A stretch of DNA of 64,000 bases, taken from Epiperipatus broadwayi. Taxonomy: Eukaryota > Onychophora > Udeonychophora > Euonychophora > Peripatidae. Below the pieces are notes generated by a model, which saw only the letters and a program-made list of their open reading frames with translations, was not told the origin of the DNA and did not search any database. Location: contig JAQFVV010012496.1 in the NCBI GenBank assembly GCA_028023455.1, positions 1,674,001-1,738,000 of the forward strand, read 5' to 3'. The position numbers were made by a program, and so were the translations under genes. The first letter of the stretch is position 1. The number at the start of each line of letters is the position of its first letter. This document shows, piece by piece, positions 1 through 12,500 of this stretch.

Positions 1-474
1 GTATATTTTAATAAAAGTGTTTATGACTCTGGAATAATAAGCTTTATTAATATTTAGTAGTCTTACTTTTTTCCCTAAATCTTGATGTCATTTGTTGAAT
101 ATTATCATCTTTTTAATTTCCTTTGCCAACTTATGTGTTGAATTGGGCAAATAAAACAATCCAAATGCTTTATGGAAACCATCAGATTACATTAGATATG
201 GATAATTGCTTTGGGATTAAATAAAATATTTAAATCTTACAGCATAGACTATGGCAAACATGCCTTAAATAATCTGAAAAATATTGGTCGACTCTAGACA
301 GTTTTTAACTTTCAAAGCATTTGTGAAATTTAATTTTCTATTTTTAACGATTTTTAAATATTCGTCAAATGACAAAGATGATGTAGACTTTGATGTCTAT
401 AATTATGTATTATTTTTACTAATATATACTTATTTTTAAATAATAATATTGCATACTTTTTCATTTATGTTTAG
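1..474 (+). other. CPT1 intron, 3' end of the one entering the window
   Basis: AT-rich intron sequence ending in a T-rich tract and TTTAG before exon A. I see no gene or recognisable repeat in it. Confidence 0.7.
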
Positions 475-550
475 GAAACCTTGGGCAGAAGCTCGCAAAG
501 AATATTTTTCCAAAGGTGTAAATAAAACATCTTTAGATGCGATAGACAAG
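475..550 (+). CDS. CPT1: CPT1 exon A (first in window)
   Basis: 76 nt. AG at 473-474 and GTAATA at 551. The first G completes an upstream codon; the remaining 25 codons begin [17 protein letters not shown] and end at a complete codon. The W-A-x-A-R...NK.SLDAI block is typical of CPT1 and CPT2. The upstream exon is outside the window. Confidence 0.93.
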
Positions 551-3500
551 GTAATAGCTTCTTTTCTCCCAATTAAGTAAGAGTAAATATCTGATGAATA
601 TTTATAATTTATGTTATGCAATGTGAAACTGGCTTTTTCCGAAATCCTTTCTTTTCAGCAATCCAATCAAGAATATTAATCGTACGTGAATTAGAGAATT
701 AAAGCATCCCCTACTTAACTCATTCTGAAATAAGTTATTATATATATATATACAATAAGCAACTTCTGAATTGTATCTTAGATGTTCCCCTGAGTCTATT
801 CACTACCAGAATTGACTGCATGAATAGTTCCAAGAGTAGTTCCACTAGGGAGAGACTATTAAATAAAAGGACAAATTGTGTTTTATTAGCAGTATGAATT
901 GGTATTTTAGATCTAGTGTCTGAATGAAGGCCTAAAAGTAATCAAATATATTGTCGTTTTGTAAAAAAGCTTTAGCTTGAATATCTTGTATTTTCAGTTT
1001 TATATAAAGTAATCAGTTTATAGATTCATCAACACACAAAATTTATATATAAACAAAATTTAATTAGAGATACAGTGGAATCAAGAGATCCATTATTTTT
1101 TGTTCTAGGCCTCCTCATATACATCATACCTCACATTTTGTTGATAAAGTGCATGTGTGCAATAATTTACAATAAGCACATATATATATAAAACACACTT
1201 TTTATATGTATAGTATGCATATATAAATTAAAATTATAGTACAAAATTTTTTTAAAAAATAATAATATTAATAAATTGATGTGGGATTTGCATAATATTT
1301 TATTGAGTGAATGTTCACTCCTTCATTCACTGTAAAAAGACGAAGAAAAAACTGACTGTACTATATTCTTATTTTTAAAATAAAATGAATAGTCAAGCAT
1401 TGGTGGTCAAGAGGTCAGCGACAGCCACTTTACAAGCAGTTGTCCCGGGTTAGCGGGTTCGCTTCCCGGCTGATGCTATGACACATGAGAAAAAAAGAAA
1501 ATGAATAGCAAAATATTTTAATTTTCATCGCAATTAAAAAAGCTCTGGGCAATATTCCTTTTTTTTTTTTCAATATTGCTTTTCTCTTATAGAAACAATA
1601 GTAGTTTTGTTATCAAGAAAGTACACTGTTTAGTGGTTTAGATGTTTTAAGTCAGTGTCAATCTTCTCATATTTTGTAAAACTTTTAGCATTATGCTTAG
1701 AAAACATTTTATTACATGAAATACAGCACATTAAATTTGGAAATGAAAATAAAGGAGAAATTAGTAAACCAAATAAATTTTATTAATAAAGATTATCAGA
1801 AACGCCACTCCAAGATGGAAAAATACAATTTATAAATTTTATTTATTTATTTTTTAAACATGATAGCATAACGGCACTGGGAAATGGAAAAATGGTCTGC
1901 TTGCATATCATAAAATGTATTAAATTTAACAATTTTATTGGGGTTTTTTTTTGTTTGTTATTTACATTTTTGTTTGTTTGTTTGCATTGGGGGGGGGGGG
2001 TAGTATATAAATGAAGTCATGTAATTGATATAGCATGAGTTGTGGTTTCACTGTTACGTGAATATAGAACATTAAGTGATTCTGCTAGTTAACTAAAAAC
2101 TAGTTATTAAAATTGATAGTTTGTTATGTTACATTAATACACTGTTAAATGTAAATTTATTAAAATTGATAGTTTGTTATGTTACATTAATACACTGTTA
2201 AATGTAAATTGTGTTGTAGATAGATTTATTTTAAATTATCTATTTATAAAAAAATAAAAAATCAGTTGATGTCAGAAATAGCTAACGAGAGTATTGATTG
2301 TTAACGTATGTTGAATGGATAATTATTAGATTAAATGTGATTATTGATAATGTCAAAACAATTGGAAAATGTCGAAACTGTTCTGGAAATTTTATAAATT
2401 ATACATATAAATATCATTTTCACCTTATAGTGTTATATATGAAGTTGTGCAAATAAAATATCTAAGCTTAGAAAAAAAAGAAACCAGAGGGCCATGAATC
2501 AGATATTTAAATGTGTTATGTATAAAGAGAGCATCATAAGACTTTTTCAGCTTACGTTTCCCACTGCATTAATTCTCTTTATTTTAGACGTCATTTATTG
2601 TAAGCAAAAGAAGTGGATCAATCTCATCTTCAAAAACAAAGCGATAAAATAATTAAACATTTTTGTAAATAATTACAAATATTCATATAAAATTTAATTT
2701 TTTTTTGTACATAATGCATTAAAAATTATTTTAAATGCTTTTATATTATTTTGCCCTGTCTGTGTTTCTGTCTGTATGTCTACATTTTTGAATTTTTAAT
2801 AATGAAAAAAAAATCCGTTTTCATTTGGAACTCAAATTCACATTCTTACGCTTCCTAAGAAAACTCCTTAAGAACGGAAATATTACATTTGTAGAATAAA
2901 ATTTTGTTAATATTAATTTAACTTATACTTAATTAATTAATTAAAATATATATATATCACGGAAACATTACATTTGCAGAATAAAATTGTATTAATATTG
3001 GTTTAACTCATACTTAATTATAAAGCCAATACATAAATATTTTTATATAGTAGACTATCTCATGATATTTAAATTTAAAATTCGTTTGTTAAAGGGCATA
3101 GTTTTTATTTTCATGTCTTATTATTAAATTATAATTTTTGTCAAATTTGTTTGTAATTTTAAACATTTTTTAAAATAATATGTAAATATAACTAAAAAGT
3201 AAATAAATAATATGTGAAAAAAGGTTTTTAAAATAATGCTTTTACGTAAAGAGCCAAGTAAAAAGTAGAAAAATAACAAAGTAATTAGGCTAAAAAACGT
3301 GTGTCATTTCATAAAAGCATTTAAGATCTTTTTGATTTTTATAACCTCAAATGCTTTTATGAAACGAAACATGTTTTTTAGGCAGAGTACTTTGTTATTT
3401 TTGTTCTTTTTAGTCAGCTGTTACATAAAAGTGTTATTTTAAAAAAGGCTTTTTTTTTTACATATTATTTTAAACAAAAAATAGGAAAAGTAATTTGTTT

Positions 3501-6500
3501 TAACTTTAGTAGTGTTTCATTTGATATGCCTTTTGTTTGTAGTCGCTTTTATAGATTTGCATTGGATGAAAACCCTGTGATTTACCCTTATATAAATAGT
3601 GATAATTTATTTATTTAAAAAATTATCCATTCAGTTATTTGTTAAATAAAAAGTATTGTTTGTAATGATTATATTTTTAGGCAGCGTTTTTTGTCGTTCT
3701 TGATGATGAAGAGCAAGATTTTGACAGGGTAAGCTTTGTGTTTGTTTGCATATAGAATTTTGTATTGTTATATTTAATACCTTTCAAGCTATTGTGATAT
3801 TCATCTACAAATATTAGCAATCACAACTCAGTCAGCAAATGGGTATCTAGTTATTCTTAACAAGATGGGCAAACAAGAAAGAAAACCAAAAATATATTCA
3901 TCAGTTGGCATTTCACTGGTTTTATATGAAGTGATGTTGGAGAGATTTTTGCTCTGCAATGCCCTCCTTAAAGCTGTATATTTTTAGTTAATATATATGC
4001 GTATTTTCAATTCTTTATTTGGATTATATCTATACGAGAAATATTTTAATGTAGTCATTATTAAATTCATTTTTCTATTAATAACATTCATTTGCTGCTA
4101 TAAAAAAAAGTTAGATTTATTTAGTTAAACAGTAACTAGCTGAGCGATGAATGCTTTTAGCCTAGGTCATATTCATACGCTCAAATATGTTGGCGGAGAT
4201 TAATTAAGAGAAACGCTTATTTGTTAATTAATCTCGGCTGACATGTTTGAGCACTGAATATGACCTTTTAGATTGAAAGCCTTGCTCAGGTAGTTATTGT
4301 TTAACTGAAATAAATCTAATATTTTCTTTAGAAGCAAATTAATAGAATTACGTAGTAAAAGAAAAGACGTAAATCCATATCAAGTTAAACTCATTTTTGT
4401 GAAATCACTATAATTGTTCTAGTCTATATTAATAGCACTATGCATTATTAAGCAGAAAGAAAAAAGTTCATGTTTGCAATTATAAATCATTTAGCAGGCG
4501 TTTAGTGTCAGTTATTAACACTTGGAGGAGCTATATAATCACTACTGAAAATATGAAGCGATGAATGATACAAATAGTTGGAGTATTTTTTTTTTGTTTA
4601 TAAAAGAAAATGAAGTTTTCACAAATGGTAGTTCAAATGTCTATTGACTAAAAAATTTAGAAATTAAACAAATAAACAAGAAGAAAACATCACATGATCA
4701 CTATCTCATACTAGCACATAATTGTTATTAAACAAGGCAAAACTTCATACAGTAGTGCCACCCTGTTCCAACCAGAGTAATCAATGGATGCCAGAAGGCT
4801 TGTGCATAAAATCCCTATCTAGTGCCTACTCATCCACAATCCAGAAACTAGTCTGGGGATATTGGATGAGTAGGCACTATATAGAGATTTTATGCACAAG
4901 CCTTCTGGCATCCATCGATTATTCTGGTTGGCACAGGGTGGCACTACTGTATGGAGAGTTTTGCCTTGTTTAAACAAGAAGAACAAAAATAGTAATTTAC
5001 TTATACAAATTATTTTTTTTAAAAAATAAAGGTTACTAATAAACAAGAAGAAAAAATATATGAATTTTGTGGTACAAAAAAATTAAAAAATAAACAACTT
5101 AAAAAATGCAAAATGAAGTTACAAAGTAAACTTTTTTAAAAAAATACAAAAGGTTGTGACGAATGTTGAAAAATATTGAAAATTGATATGTGGAGGTTTT
5201 TTGTGAAATCATTAGCAGAAAAAAAATCAAAAGAAACAATCAATTTTTTTTTTAACCAAAATAAAATGAAAATAATAAGGTAAAAGCCTGAAATCCGGCA
5301 AAGCCGCTTGGAGTGTTGATGCTAGACAAAATCAATGAAATATAACGTTACTGGGCCGCTGCAACTTTTTTCTTTTTTTATACAAGGTTTTTTTTTTTTT
5401 TTTCTAATATATTGATTAAACGAATAATTTTTATTTCATTTAGAACATGATTTCTTTATTATTAAACAAATTTTGATATTCATTTTCGTTACTTTTTGTG
5501 AGTTTTTTGTTGGAACCTGATATTTTTTCAACAAATTTTGCTAATAGTATTTTTTTTCTTTTTATCATTTGAAAACTTCGGTCCGTTTCACGACGTCAAA
5601 AAAATTTGTTTGAATCCCACCGCCGAAAAAATAAAATACAATTATTTGCGACTTGTTTAGAACTTAATTCTACCTTTCTTTTATTTTTATTTTTTTTTTT
5701 GTCTTGACTAAATGGTTTTTCTTATTATTATTATTAATTTTACTTTTTTTTTTAAACACAACTTGTTATCACTTTGATTTAGATTATATTTGAATTAGCC
5801 TTTTTTTTTTTTTTTGGCTACTACAAGAAACAGCTTTTTGAGCGGGGAGGGGTGAGGGGAATTCGTACTGTTTATTATTAACAAAAAGGCAACAAAAATA
5901 GTCAATTATTTTAACAGCGCTGAAAAAAGAGAATCAACTTTGGGACTTGTTTCGAATTTTGATTTCTTTTTGGTTGACATAATTGTTTTTCTTAATATTA
6001 AATCCAAATTTACTTTTGTGTTTTTGCCTATTAAAAAATTGTTTTCAAACACCCATTTCCATCCACACTCAGAAAAAGAATTGTAACCAAAAAGTCAAGA
6101 ATTTAACCTTTTTTTTCTTTTTTTGAAACAACTTTTTCTCACTTTTTACTTTGATTTCTATTTTGTTCGAATTACCTTTTTTTTTTTAGCCTTCTACAAT
6201 AAACTGCTTTTGGGGGTGGGGGTGGGGTGTATTTCATAATTTGTTATTCTTAACAAAAAGTCAACCAAAGTCGTTATTTATTTTAACCACGCTGCAAAAA
6301 ATTGAATCCTAATACTTGTCAATTTTGAATGAAATAAAAAACCAAAAAAAAAAAAGGACACAAACTTTGGACTTTTTTAAAATTATTTATTCGATTTTAT
6401 TGCTGTAATAAAAAGTGGACATTATGTGTGCCTGACAAAATAAAAAAAAAAAACCACAATCTCACACACTTTCTGTACTCAGCAATTTATCTGAAGAAAA

Positions 6501-9500
6501 GTTTCAAAATTGCACATTTGTCTCAGATCTTTTAGTGGTCTCGAATATTTTTTCCACCACGCTGAAATGTGACTTAGCGCATGAGCTTTGTCGAAGCCTG
6601 TTCGAACATACACTTTGCCAATTTTTTTACATATTAACCTTTTTTTGGGAAGGGTGGGGACCATATGACAATTCTTAATAATTAACAACATTTTTAAAAT
6701 CGAAATGACATTACTCTATTACGGAGATTTGAAAAAGTCATACCGCCTTGAAATTTAAACACCCTCAAGCGATACGGTAATCAGCTATGAAAAGAACGAA
6801 TACGCGTAAATAGCTTCGAAGCACAAAACAGGCCATAATATTTTTGTGCGATGTCATGTAAAGCGGCCTATCTCAATACGTAAATGTTGTATTAGCCTGT
6901 AAGGCCGCCGAAATGGCATTTTTATGTGTTTTGACACGTAAACAATGCTCCGAGCGGCCGTGCCCGGATTTCAGACTTTTACCAATAATAATTTTCTCTG
7001 TGTTTCAATTGAAACTATATTATATTGGAGAGGCCCTATTTAAAGCGACAAGTAGCACTTTTTTGATCTGTAAAGGAATGTATAGAAAAATAGATAATTG
7101 GGGATTATATGTAAAACGTGACGTTAAAATAATAAAACTGTGTGTTTTCAAAATAATATTATATACGATTTTAAAAAACTTGTGACAATTTTAATGAATA
7201 ATAGGACTAAAAAAGATGAATTCTACAAACTAACAAAATCTACCCTGACCTGAAAGACTGATAAATCAGAAAAATTAAAACATTACTTCTCAACTCCGAA
7301 GAATTTCAACATATACCCATAATCTTTAATTTTTTGTTTTAAAAAAATTACTTTGTCTAATTCATTTCATTCTTTTTTTCTTGTTGTTTATTTATTATTT
7401 TTTTAACCCCTTCTTTATTTGTAACATTTTTTTTAAAAAATTAATTTGTACAAGTAAATTCGTACTTTTGCTTCTTATTTATATAATAAAATTTTTAAAT
7501 TCTGTCAATTGCAGTATCGCTTGTGAAAAAAATACACACAACATATTTTATTTTTATTTTGTTTACATTATGCATATTATTTTTTTATTTGCAAACAAAA
7601 AAAAACCTATTCAGACTGCTTGTACCATTTATCACTTGATATTTTCAGTAGTGGTCAGATAAATGCCAAGTATCAATAACTGTCCTTAAGCACTTGCTAA
7701 ATGATTACCTAAAATTAATCTTTTTAGTTTAATTTAGCTACTGATGTGTAATGGCTGACTCAATAATACGTAATGGCCAACTCAATAATACGTAATGGCC
7801 GACTCAGTAATACGTAATGGCCGACTCAGTAATATGTAATGGCCGCCTCAGTAATACGTAATGGCTGCCTCAGTAATACGTAATGGCCAACTCAGTAATA
7901 CATAATGGCCGCCTTGTAATATGTAATGGCCGACTCAGTAATACATAATGGCCATCTCAGTAATACGTAATGGCCGACTCAGTAATATGTAATGGCCGCC
8001 TCAGTAATACGTAGTGCAATATTACTACCATGTCAAAATATTGAAGATGTGAATTTAATGTGTATATTTTTTTGTTGTTGCTGCTTTTTTAGTGCAAGAA
8101 TATAATTATGTGGCTGATTGCTAATAAAGCTACAGAAAAACAAATCAAAGTGGTGACTGTATAATTAACTTAAGCGGGGAAAACATTTTTTTTAAGTTGT
8201 TATGGTTGTAATGGTGATTAAAGAGTACAATGACTTCACATTTCAATTATATATAAAGAATTTGTAAATTATAAAAGTATATATTTATACAACTTCTCTA
8301 TTTAGATCAATCTATCATAGTCCATTACTCATATGTGTGGATCATATTTACATGTAATAACTGTCTTGGCTATTTTTCAAATTGGCATCCATTTTAACAG
8401 CTCTGGCTTATAAATGGTATTCAATACGTTAACTTACCTATTTTTCAAAGCATAGCTTATAGACTATATATATATGTTTATGATAATTATCTTCACTATG
8501 TTTCAAGGATAGCTATGAATCACAATATTCATCATTACATAAATAGCAGATTCTGTAACAGGATACATTATCTGGTAGAATCAATATCAATAGTGTTCTG
8601 TCCAAGGGGCAAGTTATACAGCCAATTTACCCATTTCTCCATTCGGTTTTATTAATCACCCAGATCTTCAATTCCACATATCTCTTCCCATCTCTTATAT
8701 CATCCAGCAAGGGCAATCTTTTTTCTTGTTTCCAATCACCATTTCTTCCAAAACATCCTTCATTAAATAATTCTTTCTTTTTAGTACATGTTCAATCCAC
8801 TTTTATTTTCTAGCTCTATTTTTTTCGTTCAATTTTCCTTTTTTTTATTTACTCTTTTCAAAACTTCCTCATTAGTTATTTTATTCATCCACATGATTTT
8901 TATCATTCTTTTCCACATCCTAAAGATCTTTAATTTGTCCCTAATTTTTTTTGTCATTATCCATATTTCACAACTGTGTAATGATTCACTTGATACATAG
9001 CATTTAATTAATCTTTTCCTTAATTCTCTGTTCAAAATTCCACAAAGTATTTTTTTTTCTCTTAATAAAGTCATTCTTCACCAATGTATCCTTCTTTTAA
9101 TTTCATCATTTCTTCTTCCATCCTCATTCAATCAACTCCCCAACTATCTAATTTCATTCAACTGTTGAACTATATTATCATGAATATCAACTTGTATTCT
9201 TTTTAGTTGTAAATTATAAGGGATTTGAAGACAGCCTTTAAAGCTCCCTTCAGCTATCTGTTCTATCTAAACAACCCATACATATGACCATATGTGAAAA
9301 TGATAAACGATATATGTATTTCTTGCTGAACCAGCATTCATCAATCGGTCTAGATCATCATCTCCCATATGTATCTATGAACAATGCTTAATATATATTA
9401 AGATAGTAAATCTTCATTGGACAGGCTTTAATCTACTCCAACCTCCAATTCTTCAGCTATCCATACTATTGAAAATCTGCTGATAGAGCACCCAAATCCC

Positions 9501-12500
9501 TTATTGATGCCAATAATATTGTCATCCCCATGTAGACTTTAAGTCACTCTGACCCATCTTGCACAGGACCTTATCCATTTAAATATCCAGAAGAGCAATG
9601 GTCAGAATACAGGATGAATCTGTAACATTATATATATATATATATATAATGTGTGTGTGTGGAAGATGGTGATCTGGACTGACTGATGAGTGCTGGTTCA
9701 GCACGAAATACATATATTGAAGATCATTTATCTTTTTCACGTGTGTGATCATGCTTTTTATTAATTGTATGAGATAGAGTAGATTGCTGAAGGGGGCTTG
9801 AAAGCTGTGTTCAAATCCCTTATAATTTGCATCTAAAACTTCAAGTGTATAAATTATACTTGTATTCAATCAAATATATTCTTTTTGTATTCCTTCGTAT
9901 TTCTAAACACTTGCTCTTCTCAACATTAATATTTATTCTATATTCCATACATCATTCCTCCAATTTATTCAACATATTCTGGAGGTTCTTTTCATCCTCA
10001 TTTATAAGAGTTTATCATCTGCAATCTATTGTTCTATCTTTAAAATTAATTATTCCGTAGACAAAATATTTATCTAACGTATCTTCTAATGTTATATATA
10101 GAGCTTGTTAAATTAGTTCATGTGACATCTGACTCGATTTTTTTGTAATTTCTTCTAAATAAACATTAAAAAGTGCAGGTGAAATGCAGTATCCTTGTCT
10201 AACTCCTTTTTTAATATCCACCACTTCAGTCTCCCTATTTTCCAGTCTGCCTCTTACTCTTTGTCCAGTATACTTTTTCCAAAATACTTTATTTGTCAAG
10301 CTGATCATAAGTTTATTGAAGATTTCATTGAATGTTTTTTTCCATATCCACAAAACATATAGCAATTCATTTTATCTTTTTCATTAGATCTATTGGCAAT
10401 TGCTGTAACGATACCAATAGTATTTTCTTATACATGCCCCTATCTGAAAACCAAACTGATGGGTGCAAAAATCAGCACCCTTATTTGATGTGCAGTTAAT
10501 ACAGTTTATCAGCTTTTTATTTCATTCTTCCATTTTCGATGATTGGAATATATATTTATATACCTTGAACAACTAACTTATCTCATTCATGACACATTAC
10601 AGGGCTTTGATTGGGAATTCTGCATGGATATGACATATTTCTTTTTTTGTTACCTACTGCTGCTATTTAGATGACACAAAAAGTTTGCCTTAATCTGAAA
10701 TGATGATTTGCCATGATCCGAGATTGGTTTTCAAACTGTAGGTAAAATGTTGAGATTTAAAGTGCAGACTGTTCCTAATATTGGTTTGAAATACTGGATA
10801 CACAGTGATTTTGGCACTATATTCTTCATTCTTCCAAACGGGATAGTGATGCATAGAAATCTATGGCCAGAATTTCATTTGGTTAATGGGGTATGATTGG
10901 ATTTAATAATCCCACATAAAAATTGTTGAGAAGTTTTGTTCTTAAATATTATTTGCTGAGTACAAACACCATGCTTAGATATTTGTTTGTCCATTAGAGT
11001 GACTACTTAATAATTGCTCTATTTCTTTCATCCTATAATCTATATATATGCAATGAGTATATATAATCAGCGCTTGTTGTGCAATGTAATCTGTATTACC
11101 ATTTTCCACTTAATTCCATATTTTTCAATCTGGTATTGGACAACCCAATATTTTAATTTATATATCTTTTTTTTTATTGTTGCCACATGGCATTATTCTT
11201 AAAGACTCATTCTGATTCTTTTCTCGTGTCTTTTGAATAAATGCTATAAATCAGTTTTCTTTGACTTTTCTATGATCAGTTCTATGATTACAGTATATAC
11301 ATATAATATTAATATCATTTTTTCTTTATTACTTTCTGTAATGCTTTTTTACAACCACTATTGATGGTTTTGATTGCCCGAGCAATCTTCTTCAGAACTT
11401 CTACTTATATTTCCAAATCTAAGTTCTGAAGAAGATTGCTGGTGTAATCAAAACCATCAATAGTGAGTCGTAAAAAAGCATTGTAAAAACTAATAAAGAA
11501 CATAGGTGATATTAATATTATATGGATTTGGCAATGCAATAAGAAAGATTAAGTTATAATACTTCAATATATACATTATCGGCACATAAATATTGCTAGT
11601 GGGACTTAACAGGATTATGGGTCAATATATCCATTACTATGTTTTCAAAACCTTTATTCCATTGAATAATTGAATGTTTGAAGGAATAGATTCCATCCTA
11701 ACTGTGGTCCAGGAATTTGAAACCTTTATATTTTGTTATCACAGTTATCTCAGATCCTAAGAGAAACTATCAAAATTTCTGATATACATATAAAAAATAC
11801 CATTTGTACCTTAATTAAACACTATAATGCAATCTATAAAATAAAATTTATCCTTTCTTGCTTACGGTTTCAACTGCAGCTGTTATCATCAGTTACAATA
11901 TTCAAATATATAACCATATTTATTTATTTTGTTTAACCTTTTATAATCAAAATGCCATACATTGAAACTTTTAGTTCAAAAATCCTGCATACTTTTACAC
12001 TTTACAAGATTTATATTAGCATTTTTTTTTTCCATATGTCATAGCATCGGCCGGGAAACAAACCCACAACAACTGTCTGCAAACAACTGCTTGCTTGCAA
12101 GGCAGCTGTGTTGACCTCTCGGCTAACAATGCTTGACTTTTATATTAGCTTTTGTCACCTGATTCGCAGTCGTTGCTATATATATTTTATAAATGCTATA
12201 TATTCTTTTTGTTTGTTTTATTTAACAATTATGTATATAAATATTCTAGGTATGATAAGATTGATTTTTGGCAGGTGTATGAATCATATTTTTTTTCAGA
12301 ATGACATATTATCTTTGCACAGTTTCAGAATCCTCAATGGCACTTCTATTTTTGGAATAATGAAGTCATCCATCTTGTTTTTAGTTATCTCTTTTCATAA
12401 TATATATTTTAATACCACAAAATGAAATGCAAATAATTCGCTATCAGCATTATTTTTGATTTTTTCATGTTACAATCATCTCCCTTCCTCCTACTATTAA

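Larger units (their letters stand above)
551..3680 (+). other. CPT1 intron A-B
   Basis: 3.1 kb. It holds a tRNA-Gly-derived SINE (1393-1497), a G homopolymer near 1989-2000, a 53-bp tandem duplication (2104-2209) and a fold-back repeat (3204-3472). Otherwise plain AT-rich DNA. Confidence 0.75.
9205..9835. mobile_element. inverted-repeat element with hammerhead-like motifs, inserted in the LINE
   Basis: The ends AAATTATAAGGGATTTGAA and TTCAAATCCCTTATAATTT are exact reverse complements. The left half carries a reverse copy and the right half a forward copy of one unit, with a TA and TG microsatellite between (about 9627-9660). The same unit occurs as a direct tandem at 26691-27540. Confidence 0.75.
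8580..10440 (-). mobile_element. LINE reverse transcriptase to C-terminus, decayed, reverse
   Basis: Minus-strand fragments include [20 protein letters not shown] (near 10180-10240, the RT block before the YADD motif), K.LQNMLNKL-like text near 9980, [18 protein letters not shown] (near 8850) and WIEHVLKR...[13 protein letters not shown] (near 8620-8800). Their order fits the 3' half of a non-LTR retrotransposon ORF2. It has stops and frameshifts throughout and is split by the 9205-9835 insertion. Confidence 0.75.

Noticed and set aside
4819-5046. Small protein genes suggested by matching ORFs at 4722-4973 (+) and 4819-5046 (-)
   Set aside because: Both are readings of the two arms of one inverted repeat; similar peptides arise from every family-1 copy.
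7381-7662. Membrane-like small protein
   Set aside because: Hydrophobic runs come from T-rich DNA; no start context or neighbours support a gene.
12108-12425. 105-codon + ORF as a gene
   Set aside because: It begins inside a reverse-oriented SINE and continues into AT-rich intron; Phe/Ile/Leu-rich composition is that of T-rich noncoding DNA.
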